Shown: positions 40,966-48,812 of the stretch, piece after piece
How positions within the stretch are numbered: position 1 is the first letter of the stretch
How the letters are laid out: every line of letters begins with the position of its first letter
Origin: Candidatus Adlerbacteria bacterium
Lineage (GTDB): Bacteria > Patescibacteriota > Minisyncoccia > Phycocordibacterales > SBAW01
Length of the DNA stretch: 49,683 nt
Direction of reading: 5' to 3'
NCBI GenBank assembly: GCA_903878285.1
Contig: CAIRHB010000044.1
Span: forward strand, 1 to 49,683
Notes under the pieces: generated by a model
Told to the model about the DNA's origin: nothing
Seen by the model: the letters and a program-made list of their open reading frames with translations, nothing else
Databases searched by the model: none
Translations under genes and position numbers: made by a program

Positions 40966-42237
40966 ATGCTAGATATTAAATTTATTCGGGAGAATGTGGA
41001 TATCGTTAAAGCGGGTGCTAAAAAGAAGCATATCGACGTCGATTTGGATGCGCTCATTACGGTTGATGAGAAGCGCCGCGCGCTGATGCAGGAAGTGGAG
41101 GGCATGCGCGCCAAGCAAAACGAGACATCAAACGCGATTGTCTCTGCCGACGCTGCAGCAAAAGAGCAGCTGCTCGCCGAGATGCGCACGCTCAAGGAGA
41201 CGCTCCAAGCAAAAGAGAAAGAGCTGCAGGAAGTCGAGCACGAGTGGCAGCTTTTGATGGTGCAGGTGCCGAATGTGCCCGACCTTTCTGTCCCCGAGGG
41301 CGACTCTGATGCTGATAATGTCGAGACACGAGTATGGGGGACTAAGCCGAACTTTACATTTACTCCCAAGAGCCACGTCGAGCTGATGCAAAACCTCGAC
41401 ATGGCGGACTTCGAGCGCGGCACCAAGGTCGCTGGCTTTCGCGGCTATATGCTCAAAGGTGATGGCGCGCTGCTCAATTGGGCGGTGTGGCAGTTTGTGC
41501 AAAATCATTTTATCGAAAAGGGCGGGTTTATGCCGCTTCTTGTGCCGTCGCTGGTCAAGCGCGTCGCGTTTCTCGGCACAGGATACCTCCCACAGGGCGA
41601 GGAGGATTTGTATAAGACGCAAGACGGCGACTTTTTGGCAGGCACCGCCGAGGTTGGTACGATGGCGTACTACATGAGCGAGGTCTTGCCGCGCGAGCAG
41701 CTGCCGCTCAAGTTTATCTCATTTTCGCCGTGCTTCCGCCGCGAGGCTGGCAGCCACGGCAAGGACACCAAGGGTTTGATGCGCGTGCACGAGTTCTTTA
41801 AGTTCGAGCAGGTGGTGCTCTGCGAGGCGAGCCACGAGGAATCGGTGCGTCTCCACGAGGAGCTGACGCAGAATGCCGAAGGGCTGCTGCAGCGGCTCAA
41901 CATCCCGTACCATGTCGTCGTCAACTGTGGTGGCGACCTCGGGCTCGGGCAGGTCAAAAAGTACGACATCGAGTCGTGGGTCCCATCCGAGAGCAAGTAT
42001 CGCGAGACGCACTCGTCGTCCTACTTCCACGACTTCCAGACGCGTCGGCTCAATATCCGCTACCGCGACCAAGACGGCACGATGCAGTATGCCCACTCGC
42101 TCAACAACACCGCGCTCGCTACCCCGCGTATCCTTATCTCAATCATCGAAAACAACCAAAACGAAGACGGTTCGATAACTATCCCCGAAGCTCTGCGTCC
42201 CTACATGGGTGGGAGGGAGAAGATTGAGAAGAAGTAG
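40966..42237 (+). CDS. serS: Serine-tRNA ligase (SerRS)
   Basis: 423 residues from ATG 40966 (MLDIKFIREN, the family's usual start). An N-terminal long coiled-coil arm (about 25-110) that grips the tRNA-Ser variable arm, then the class II core: motif 2 SPCFRREAGSHGKDTKGLMR and motif 3 around HSLNNTALATPRILISIIEN. TAEV, as in TAEVGTMAYYM, marks the serine/ATP pocket. Charges tRNA-Ser, and tRNA-Sec where present. Confidence 0.96.
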   Translation: MLDIKFIRENVDIVKAGAKKKHIDVDLDALITVDEKRRALMQEVEGMRAKQNETSNAIVSADAAAKEQLLAEMRTLKETLQAKEKELQEVEHEWQLLMVQVPNVPDLSVPEGDSDADNVETRVWGTKPNFTFTPKSHVELMQNLDMADFERGTKVAGFRGYMLKGDGALLNWAVWQFVQNHFIEKGGFMPLLVPSLVKRVAFLGTGYLPQGEEDLYKTQDGDFLAGTAEVGTMAYYMSEVLPREQLPLKFISFSPCFRREAGSHGKDTKGLMRVHEFFKFEQVVLCEASHEESVRLHEELTQNAEGLLQRLNIPYHVVVNCGGDLGLGQVKKYDIESWVPSESKYRETHSSSYFHDFQTRRLNIRYRDQDGTMQYAHSLNNTALATPRILISIIENNQNEDGSITIPEALRPYMGGREKIEKK

Positions 42238-42250
42238 TGGAAGAATATAT

Positions 42251-42973
42251 ATGGCAAACAAAAAAGCTTCGAACGCTGCCTCTGGCTCGATAGATTTTTC
42301 GATTGTAACAGCAGCTTCTCTTGCCGAAGCAGTTCGTACCGTCGGAACATTCAAGCCTAAATTTAACCCAAAAGAAGGAAAAGTATTTTCTGACGAGCTA
42401 GAAGTTAAGGGTACAGCTTTTTGGTTAAAAGATTTAGGAGTGCTTGTTACTTGTGCGCATGTGGTTCAAGAGATTCTAAGTTTGCCACTCGAACTCGCAG
42501 GGCTTCTTGTTGTGGGTAATCATGGTGCACACCAACGGGCGATTGTAAGTCTGGTAGATTATCAGCATGATCTAGCAATTCTCACGCTAGTGGATGCAAA
42601 CACTGGGATTGCCCTAGAAGGTAATGTTATTCAAGCAGAGATAGATAAAGGACTTCTTGTTGTTGCTAAATATGCCGATGTTGGTTCGCGTGTTGCTTGG
42701 TCAGGATATCCTCATGGAGTACAACTGCTTAATCAAAAACACGATCCGACTTATTCTGAAGGTGTAGTTGGTGTTCAGATGCGAGACAGTAAGAGTAAGA
42801 AAGAAATACAGATTTCTGGTGTTGTTGTTGGTGGGTATAGTGGGTCGCCTGTAGTAAATAAAGATGACGGCAGGGTTATAGGTGTTGTTGCTAATGGACC
42901 TCAAAATTCTGGAATCTTCATGGCGATTTCATGGGAGCATATTGTCGCCATAGCCAGACTTGCAAAATCATAG
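42251..42973 (+). CDS. Trypsin-like serine protease
   Basis: 240 residues from ATG 42251; the frame upstream overlaps serS and reads as a shadow. A full triad is visible: His in VTCAHVV, Asp in QHDLAIL, Ser in GGYSGSPVV. No signal peptide or transmembrane helix is evident, so it may be cytoplasmic. Markedly AT-richer than serS, pointing to recent acquisition. It resembles the S1/Trypsin_2 fold but lacks a PDZ domain. Followed 12 bp later by a hydrolase gene. Confidence 0.75.
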   Translation: MANKKASNAASGSIDFSIVTAASLAEAVRTVGTFKPKFNPKEGKVFSDELEVKGTAFWLKDLGVLVTCAHVVQEILSLPLELAGLLVVGNHGAHQRAIVSLVDYQHDLAILTLVDANTGIALEGNVIQAEIDKGLLVVAKYADVGSRVAWSGYPHGVQLLNQKHDPTYSEGVVGVQMRDSKSKKEIQISGVVVGGYSGSPVVNKDDGRVIGVVANGPQNSGIFMAISWEHIVAIARLAKS

Positions 42974-42985
42974 TTTACAAAAAAT

Positions 42986-43666
42986 ATGCAAACAACTTAC
43001 GAAATCCCACAAAGTACAGCAAAAGTGTTGATAGATGCGCCTGGGGAGGCGACAGAGACGGCTGTGTTGGTATTGCCTGGGATTAGCGGCGGCGTGTTTT
43101 CGGACAGGTATCAACCGCTAGTGGATGCAGTGGTGGCGAGCGGGTTTGCGATCGCTCGGCTGAATATCTGGGACAGCGAGGAGCAGGTGCTTGGGATGAG
43201 TATCGACCACATCCAGCAGGAGATCGACCGCGCCGTTGCGTTTTTGCAGGGACTTGGATACACACATGTTGCTGCGGTAGGGAAGAGTTTTGGTGGCGGC
43301 ATGGTGTTCGCGAATACGAACGCAGCTATTGTTGCAAAGGTGTTGTGGGCACCGGCGATTGGCGTTGTTGATACAGATGGGACACTCGGCGAGCTTCGCA
43401 CGCAGAAGTTGCAAGAGTTGCGCGGGTCGCTGTTGGATATCACGCTCGACCGCGCGTACCTTGCGGCATATCACGGCGCAGTGTGTTTGATCCACGGTAC
43501 AGCCGACAACTCAATCCCGTTTGAAAACTCGCAGAAGTTGCAGGCAGCTATCCCCGGTTCTGTCTTGGTGCCAATTGACGGTGCCGACCACTCCTATCGC
43601 GACAAAGCGCACGAGGCGCAGGTAATCGAGCACACTGTGGCGTTTATTCACTCAAACGTACGCTAG
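42986..43666 (+). CDS. Alpha/beta hydrolase (dienelactone hydrolase-like)
   Basis: 226 residues. Nucleophile elbow GKSFGGG (about 92-98), oxyanion region VLPGISGG (about 31-38), acid residue in HGTADNSIPF and catalytic His in GADHSY complete an alpha/beta-hydrolase triad. The natural substrate cannot be read; a small ester or peptide-like substrate is likely. On the same strand as the protease upstream but closer in base composition to the core genes. Confidence 0.8.
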   Translation: MQTTYEIPQSTAKVLIDAPGEATETAVLVLPGISGGVFSDRYQPLVDAVVASGFAIARLNIWDSEEQVLGMSIDHIQQEIDRAVAFLQGLGYTHVAAVGKSFGGGMVFANTNAAIVAKVLWAPAIGVVDTDGTLGELRTQKLQELRGSLLDITLDRAYLAAYHGAVCLIHGTADNSIPFENSQKLQAAIPGSVLVPIDGADHSYRDKAHEAQVIEHTVAFIHSNVR

Positions 43667-43712
43667 ACGTCGGATGTCCTATTTTTCACTACGTGCGGTA
43701 TACTACCCGCAT

Positions 43713-44024
43713 ATGCAGCAACAAGATATTGAGATACTAGCCGTGGGTGGGATAGAAGAAGATGAGGAGGACGAAGGAGTAGAGGATATTGGAGCGGATA
43801 AAAGGGACACGATTATCGAGGAGTTGGAAAAGTTGAACGCGCAGATGGCGCGGCAGGGGTCTTTTGGGCGCGTGTTCTTGGTGGGGATTGTGTATGGCGT
43901 CGGGTTCGTGGTTGGCTCGGCAATTTTGGCGACTATCTTGCTTGGCACGCTTGGCCCCGTTGTTGGTAGCCACAGCTCGTGGGTGCGCAACACCTTCCAA
44001 ACCGGGCAGGAGCTGAAGCGATAG
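43713..44024 (+). CDS. Small membrane protein (DUF5665-like)
   Basis: 103 residues from ATG 43713, placed by TATACT ending 8 nt upstream; the open frame 13 codons earlier includes the promoter. Very acidic N-terminus (EEDEEDEGVEDIG), an amphipathic helix, then one or two closely packed transmembrane helices (GRVFLVGIVYGVGFVVGSAI). The pattern resembles DUF5665; this assignment is tentative. Confidence 0.55.
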   Translation: MQQQDIEILAVGGIEEDEEDEGVEDIGADKRDTIIEELEKLNAQMARQGSFGRVFLVGIVYGVGFVVGSAILATILLGTLGPVVGSHSSWVRNTFQTGQELKR

Positions 44025-44059
44025 TTCGGCATACGGCATATTTCTTGTAGAATGCGAGG

Positions 44060-44431
44060 ATGCTCAAATTTTTCTCCATGCGGCGGAATCGTCGGCAGTA
44101 TGTGGCGTTGCGCGAGGAGGCGCGGGCGCTCGTGCACGCGCGGCTGGCGCACTTTGCTCCGATGTATGGTGTGGAGTTGAGAAAAGTGTTCATCAAAAAT
44201 CACAAATCGCGCTGGGGCAGCTGCTCGACGAAAGGCAATTTAAATTTTAATTATAAGATCGTGCTGTTGCCGCCCGAGGTTGCCGACTATATTATCGTGC
44301 ACGAGCTGTGCCACCTGCGCGAGTTCAATCACTCGGCGCGCTTTTGGGCATTGGTAGCAGAGATGGTGCCTAATTATGTTGCGGTGCGTCGCCGCTTGCG
44401 GGAGATGGAGCGCGGTGTGCTCCAAAGATAG
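44060..44431 (+). CDS. YgjP/DUF45-type metallopeptidase
   Basis: 123 residues. Zinc site HELCH (about 84-88) with downstream NHSARFW supplying the third ligand, and the family signature SRWGSCSTKGNLNFNY before it. Family members are predicted M48-like proteases. Shorter than E. coli YgjP (about 167), lacking most of the N-terminal part. TAGAAT ends exactly 6 nt before the ATG. ftsQ follows after 14 bp. Confidence 0.85.
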   Translation: MLKFFSMRRNRRQYVALREEARALVHARLAHFAPMYGVELRKVFIKNHKSRWGSCSTKGNLNFNYKIVLLPPEVADYIIVHELCHLREFNHSARFWALVAEMVPNYVAVRRRLREMERGVLQR

Positions 44432-44445
44432 GGTAGAATGTCTAC

Positions 44446-45279
44446 ATGGTAGCGCGGATTGCACTGGGAGAGTCGAGAGCACGTGCCCGACGCAGGAAGC
44501 GTCGCTTGGTTGCGTTGGGGCTCATTGTCGCAGCAGTGCTCGCGCTGTTCGGCGGCGTTGTGTGGTTGGTCGACGCGCCGTTTTGGCAAATCACGTCGGT
44601 CGACGTTGTTGGTGCGAGCGATGCGGATGCGGCGATGATACAACAGGTGGGGGCAGACACTCTTGCGCATCCATATCTACACCTCTTTTCTAAACGAAAT
44701 ATTTTATTGTATCCCAAACAAGCAATCACCGCGGCGCTGTTGGTGCAAATTCCAACACTCTCTCGTGTTGAGGTGCATGCAACCAGTCTGCATACGCTCG
44801 CGGTGGCGGTGGTCGAGCAGCAGCCGGTCGCGCTGTGGTGTGGCGACGCGAGCACGGTCTTTGCCGCCTCGTGCCACTACCTCGACGTGCATGGTGTGGC
44901 GTATGTGCCCGCGCCAACGTCGACGCCGAGCGCGTTTGTCACCTACTACGGCGCGCTCGCGACGAGTAGTAACCAATTTTTGACGCCAGAGCAGTTTTCG
45001 ACACTCACCGCACTGGTGGCGGCGCTTGGGAAGCAGGGTGACACGAGCGGTGTTGTGGGTGTTGCTGTTGATACGAATGATGATGTGCGCCTCACCTATG
45101 CAGACGGTTTCTCACTCTTGTTTGCGAGGAGTGCCGACGGCAGCGATGTGCTGAAACGATACGCGCTGGCGCTCACCGCGAGCCCTTTTGTTGGGCAACC
45201 GATCGCCAACGTTTCCTACCTCGACCTGCGCTTCGGCGACAAGCTGTACTACAAACTCAAAAACACCAGTCCTAAATAG
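44446..45279 (+). CDS. ftsQ: FtsQ/DivIB-like cell-division protein
   Basis: 277 residues: a basic cytoplasmic N-terminus, one transmembrane helix (about 22-42), a POTRA domain (ITSVDVVGASDADAAMIQQV) and the FtsQ beta domain with VVEQQPVALWCGD and HYLDVHGVAYVP. FtsQ links FtsB/FtsL to the divisome. Two Cys in the beta domain might form a disulfide. TAGAAT ends 6 nt before the ATG. Isolated from other dcw genes in this window. Confidence 0.8.
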   Translation: MVARIALGESRARARRRKRRLVALGLIVAAVLALFGGVVWLVDAPFWQITSVDVVGASDADAAMIQQVGADTLAHPYLHLFSKRNILLYPKQAITAALLVQIPTLSRVEVHATSLHTLAVAVVEQQPVALWCGDASTVFAASCHYLDVHGVAYVPAPTSTPSAFVTYYGALATSSNQFLTPEQFSTLTALVAALGKQGDTSGVVGVAVDTNDDVRLTYADGFSLLFARSADGSDVLKRYALALTASPFVGQPIANVSYLDLRFGDKLYYKLKNTSPK

Positions 45280-45303
45280 ACATAGGTCAGTCCACCGTCA
45301 ATA

Positions 45304-45331
45304 TTGACATAATCCATATAGTGTGTATACT
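45304..45331 (+). promoter_or_regulatory. Strong sigma70-type promoter of the structured RNA
   Basis: TTGACA (45304-45309), a 16-bp spacer and TATACT (45326-45331), the best promoter match I noticed in the window. Transcription would start near 45338. Confidence 0.75.
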
Positions 45332-45351
45332 GTCTTTACCACTCTCAACTG

Positions 45352-45378
45352 TAGGAGGTGAGAATGACGTGGTGGTAG
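45352..45378 (+). other. Perfect Shine-Dalgarno plus four-codon ORF at the 5' end of the RNA
   Basis: TAGGAGGTGA (45352-45361) is fully complementary to the usual 16S 3' end. It precedes ATG 45364 by a good distance, opening the frame ATG ACG TGG TGG TAG (Met-Thr-Trp-Trp). It may be a tiny leader peptide or a ribosome-binding element; translation is unproven. Confidence 0.4.
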
Positions 45379-45803
45379 CTTTAGTGCCCGATGACGTCAA
45401 GGTCAAGGGCGTATAGGGCACTAGGAATGTAAAACACACACACGACGACAATCCGGGCAGGTGTCGTCAGCGGTAGTCGGATACCAGAACATCCTCTCGG
45501 GCAACCAATAGCCATTTGAAACGAGAGGGACGGTAACGGTTCTGGGGGTAGCCCGGGCTCATCCTGCCGCGCCCACAGGTTTTGACCCTTTTCTCCACTA
45601 ACTGACCTGTGAGAGTTAGTACGAGTGAATCAAACCAAGTGGAGAGGTTTGATAAACACTCGTAATCGGAGGATGTTTGTGTGTTGCGTATGACGACCTT
45701 GGTCTACCTGGATGCTCCGGGCCACCATCCGCTCATGCCCTTCGCACGTTCTCCCAACAAGTCCTTCGGGATAGCCTAAAAACTAAGCAGTACTATCTGC
45801 TCC

Positions 45804-45839
45804 GCCGCACCCTAAGTAGGGTGCGGCGCTTTTCTTTTC
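45804..45839 (+). terminator. Rho-independent terminator of the structured RNA
   Basis: A perfect 10-bp stem GCCGCACCCT/AGGGTGCGGC with loop AAGT, followed by GCTTTTCTTTTCT. Confidence 0.9.
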
Positions 45840-45907
45840 TATATGGCGAAGGCTTGGTGAGTGTCACTACACTATGCGAGAAGTGAAAATAACGGTAGGG
45901 TAGACAT

Positions 45908-46948
45908 ATGTCGGATGAGAGTAGTAATTTCTGGGCAACGTTGCCAAAGCCGTTTTTTGTGCTCGCGCCGATGGCGAACGTGACCGACGCGGCGTTTCGA
46001 CGAATGATCGCGAAGTATAGCAAGTCTACCCGACCAGAGTATCGGGGTGGGCCGGACGTCACGTGGACCGAGTTTGTCTCGGCAGATGGGCTCGTGCTCG
46101 CGACCGAGGAGGGCAAGCAAAAGCTCTTGCGCGACCTCATCTACACCGAGGCAGAGCGACCTATTGTCGCGCAGCTGTTTACGGCAAACCCCGATACGAT
46201 GGAAAAGGCTGCGGCGATCGTGGCTGGTCTTGGCTTCGATGGAATTGATATCAACATGGGCTGCCCCGACAAGACGATCGAGAAGCAGGGTGCGGGCGCT
46301 AAGTTGATGTTGAAGCCGGATCTCGCGGTCGAGCTCATCCGCGCAGCAAAGCGCGGCGTCCTGCGGAGCGCCACTGCTGCAGGGCAACAACCGATTCCTA
46401 TTTCAGTCAAGACGCGGCTTGGATACAACAAAGATGTATTAGATAGTTGGCTGCCTGTTTTGTTGGCAGAAGAGCCAGCAGCGATTACTATCCATGCGCG
46501 CACGCGCAAGGAGATGTCAAAAGTGCCCGCGCGTTGGGAGCGGGTCAAACGCGCGGTTGAGATTCGTACTGAATTGAAGAGTAATACACTGATCATCGGC
46601 AATGGCGATGTGCAGGATATGCAGGACGCGCAGCAAAAAGCAGAGATGTCCAGCGCCGACGGCGTCATGATTGGTCGCGCTGTCTTCGGCACGCCGTGGC
46701 TTTTTTCAGATACACCTGCGGAGGAATATTTGGTTCCCGAGCGCCTGCGTATTGCGGTTGAGCATACGAAATTGTTTGAGGATCTGCTCGGGGACGTGAA
46801 GAGTTTTGCGGTGATGAAAAAGCACTTTAAGGCGTACGTCGAGGGCTTCTCCGGCGCCAAGGAGCTCCGTGTACATCTGATGGAGACCAAAACCGCTGCA
46901 GAAGTGGACACCATCATTGAACGTTTCTTGCAGGAGGGAGTATACTAG
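45908..46948 (+). CDS. dus: tRNA-dihydrouridine synthase
   Basis: 346 residues. An FMN-dependent TIM barrel that reduces uridines in tRNA. LAPMANVTDAAFRR at the N-terminus, PIVAQLFTANP, catalytic Cys in DINMGCPDK (about 119), SVKTRLGYN, ITIHARTRKEM and IIGNGDVQ, then a C-terminal helical tRNA-binding domain. TAGGGT ends 6 nt before the ATG. Which Dus subclass cannot be decided by eye. Follows the structured RNA's terminator by about 70 bp. Confidence 0.93.
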   Translation: MSDESSNFWATLPKPFFVLAPMANVTDAAFRRMIAKYSKSTRPEYRGGPDVTWTEFVSADGLVLATEEGKQKLLRDLIYTEAERPIVAQLFTANPDTMEKAAAIVAGLGFDGIDINMGCPDKTIEKQGAGAKLMLKPDLAVELIRAAKRGVLRSATAAGQQPIPISVKTRLGYNKDVLDSWLPVLLAEEPAAITIHARTRKEMSKVPARWERVKRAVEIRTELKSNTLIIGNGDVQDMQDAQQKAEMSSADGVMIGRAVFGTPWLFSDTPAEEYLVPERLRIAVEHTKLFEDLLGDVKSFAVMKKHFKAYVEGFSGAKELRVHLMETKTAAEVDTIIERFLQEGVY

Positions 46949-46952
46949 TGGT

Positions 46953-47189
46953 ATGACCGAACTAGCGCATGCGGATATATTTTTTATCGTCACGACGGTT
47001 GCGGTCGTTCTGTTAACGGTGTTTTGGGCAGTGTTTTTGTATTACGTGATCGGTATCGTGCGCGATATCCGGGCGATTGTCTCGGAGGTGCGCAGTGCGA
47101 GCGATACGGTCGCCAGCAGCGTCGAGCGAGTGTGGCACAAGGTGAGCGGGCGAGGTCGTGGCACAAAGAAGTCGCAGGACGCTGAGTAA
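46953..47189 (+). CDS. Small membrane protein with cytoplasmic helix
   Basis: 78 residues from ATG 46953, placed by TATACT ending exactly 6 nt upstream; that box overlaps the end of dus. One transmembrane helix (about 8-32), then an amphipathic helix and a basic, charged tail. Resembles DUF948-like small proteins in layout only. Followed by another small membrane-associated gene and dnaX on the same strand. Confidence 0.6.
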   Translation: MTELAHADIFFIVTTVAVVLLTVFWAVFLYYVIGIVRDIRAIVSEVRSASDTVASSVERVWHKVSGRGRGTKKSQDAE

Positions 47190-47221
47190 CTATTATACGG
47201 GTGCATAACAGAAAGAACGAT

Positions 47222-47641
47222 ATGGCAATAAAGAAAGTGGGGAATGGGGCAGCGGTCGGTATCGCGGCAGCGGCAGTGATTAGCGCAGCTACCGCAGCAG
47301 GAGCATACTGGTTTTATGGCGCAGAGCATGCGTCGAAGAATCGTAAGCAGATTAAAAGCTGGATGCTCAAGGCGCGTGCCGAGGTGCTCGAGCAGGTAGA
47401 GAAGATCAGCGACATCGACAAGAAGGCGTATCTGCAGCTCGTCGACCAGGTGTCACAGCGCTATGCCAACGTCGACGGTGCTACGTCGGCAGATCTGGCG
47501 CATGTCCAGCGCGACCTTAAGTCCGCATGGCAGCATGTCCAGCGTGTGCGCACCGAGGCAAAGGCAGCGCTCGCAAAGAAGGTTGCTGCAAAAGCCGCCA
47601 AGAAGCCTGCTAAAAAAGGCGCATCGCGCAAGGGTCGATAA
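47222..47641 (+). CDS. Membrane-anchored helical protein with Lys/Ala-rich tail
   Basis: 139 residues from ATG 47222; a GTG at 47201 is an alternative. An Ala/Gly-rich transmembrane segment (about 10-28), a helical coiled-coil-like body (about 35-115), and a Lys/Ala-rich histone-H1-like tail (KAAKKPAKKGASRKGR), which could bind nucleic acid or the membrane. Immediately upstream of dnaX. No named family recognised. Confidence 0.65.
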   Translation: MAIKKVGNGAAVGIAAAAVISAATAAGAYWFYGAEHASKNRKQIKSWMLKARAEVLEQVEKISDIDKKAYLQLVDQVSQRYANVDGATSADLAHVQRDLKSAWQHVQRVRTEAKAALAKKVAAKAAKKPAKKGASRKGR

Positions 47642-47658
47642 CATACTATACTGGTGGC

Positions 47659-48717
47659 ATGAGTAGTGCTGTCGATGAACAACGCGCACACACCGCGCTC
47701 TACCGCAAGTACCGCCCGGGCGTCTTTGAAGAGGTTCGCGGGCAGGAGTCGGTAGTCGCGGTGCTTCGTGCTGCGGTCGAGCAGGGCACGATCGCGCATG
47801 CGTACCTCTTCGCGGGTGGGCGTGGCACGGGCAAGACGTCGATGGCGCGCATCTTGGCGCGCGCGGTTGGTACGTCTGACAAAGACATCTACGAGATGGA
47901 CGCCGCGAGCAACCGTGGCATCGACGAGATCCGCGAGCTGCGCGATGGTGTCTCGACGCTCCCGTTCGAATCAGTCTACAAGTTTTATATCATCGACGAG
48001 GCGCACGCGCTGACCCCGCAGGCGTGGCAAGCATTGTTAAAGACTCTCGAAGAGCCGCCGTCGCATGTCGTCTTTGTGCTCGCAACGACCGAGCTCGACC
48101 GCGTGCCAGACACCATCCTCTCGCGCTGCCAGACTTTCCGCTTTAGCAAGCCATCGCAGGAGACGCTAGTTGAGCTGGTGCTCGATGTTGCCAAGCAAGA
48201 AGGAGTTGCTGTTTCGCGCCCAGGGGCGGAGATTGTTGCGCTTATGGGCGATGGCTCGTTTCGCGATACTCTCGGTATTTTGCAAAAAGTACTGACGCTC
48301 TCGATCGACAAAAAGCTTTCCGAGGAGGAGATTGCTCGTGTTGTCGGCGCGCCCACGAGCACCACGGTCAACAGCCTGCTGCACGCGCTCGCCGCAAAAG
48401 ATCTGACACAAGCGCTGGTGCTACTTGCTGCTGCGACAAAAAACGGCGTTGATCCAAAAGTCTTTGTGATGCTCTTGGTTGCCAAAGTACGCGCGGTGTT
48501 GCTGCTTCGCTTCGCACCACGACTTAGAGCACAGCTCGCCGGGCAGTATAGCGACACCGACCTCTCAGTGCTCGTTGAACTCTCGGGAGCAAAAGGCGCC
48601 GCGATCAACTCGCAGCTCTTGGCAGAGCTCATCACCGCACTTCTCGAAATTAACCGCGCGCCGCTGCCAACTGTCCCACTTGAACTCGCGTTGTACCGCG
48701 TGTTTGGTACTGTATAA
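47659..48717 (+). CDS. dnaX: DNA polymerase III gamma/tau subunit, zinc-module-less
   Basis: 352 residues. Clamp-loader ATPase. Walker A GGRGTGKT (53-60), Walker B YIIDEAHALT, sensor 1 ATTELDRVPDTILSRC with SRC arginine finger, lid and collar domains. The four-Cys zinc module that usually sits between LARAL and DAASNRG is deleted: the sequence runs ILARAVGTSDKDIYEMDAAS. The tau C-terminal extension is also absent, so only a gamma-like form exists. TATACT ends exactly 6 nt before the ATG. Confidence 0.93.
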   Translation: MSSAVDEQRAHTALYRKYRPGVFEEVRGQESVVAVLRAAVEQGTIAHAYLFAGGRGTGKTSMARILARAVGTSDKDIYEMDAASNRGIDEIRELRDGVSTLPFESVYKFYIIDEAHALTPQAWQALLKTLEEPPSHVVFVLATTELDRVPDTILSRCQTFRFSKPSQETLVELVLDVAKQEGVAVSRPGAEIVALMGDGSFRDTLGILQKVLTLSIDKKLSEEEIARVVGAPTSTTVNSLLHALAAKDLTQALVLLAAATKNGVDPKVFVMLLVAKVRAVLLLRFAPRLRAQLAGQYSDTDLSVLVELSGAKGAAINSQLLAELITALLEINRAPLPTVPLELALYRVFGTV

Positions 48718-48812
48718 TAAAAAATTGTGTGGACAGTGCGCTGACGGTGCGCGTATATGTAGTGGTATACTAATCGTGTCGTATCTAATCATCTAACCAA
48801 TAGAAAATTTCT

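Larger units (their letters stand above)
45338..45839 (+). ncRNA. Large structured non-coding RNA of unknown class (about 500 nt)
   Basis: No protein frame fits this stretch. After the promoter a series of helices can be drawn by eye: AGTGCCC/GGGCACT (45383/45416), an 8-bp closing stem AACACACA/TGTGTGTT (45433/45678) enclosing GACGACA/TGTCGTC (45444/45462), CCAGAAC/GTTCTGG (45484/45539) around CCTCTCG/CGAGAGG (45493/45522), CACAGGT/ACCTGTG (45574/45605), and a two-part hairpin ACGAGTG+ATCAAACC/GGTTTGAT+CACTCGT (45621-45663). The loops of the last two hairpins match over 7 nt (CTCCACT 45593-45599, AGTGGAG 45638-45644), a kissing loop. AGCAG/CTGCT and a terminator end it. It lacks RNase P, tmRNA, SRP and 6S signatures. 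Confidence 0.65.

Noticed and set aside
45364-45378. Classical trp attenuator
   Set aside because: Two Trp codons are present, but no trp gene follows and a 500-nt structured RNA with its own terminator lies between this and dus.
45338-45839. RNase P RNA, tmRNA or another housekeeping RNA
   Set aside because: The GAGGAAAGTCC and ACAGAA blocks of RNase P, the tRNA-like ends and tag ORF of tmRNA, and SRP and intron motifs are all missing.
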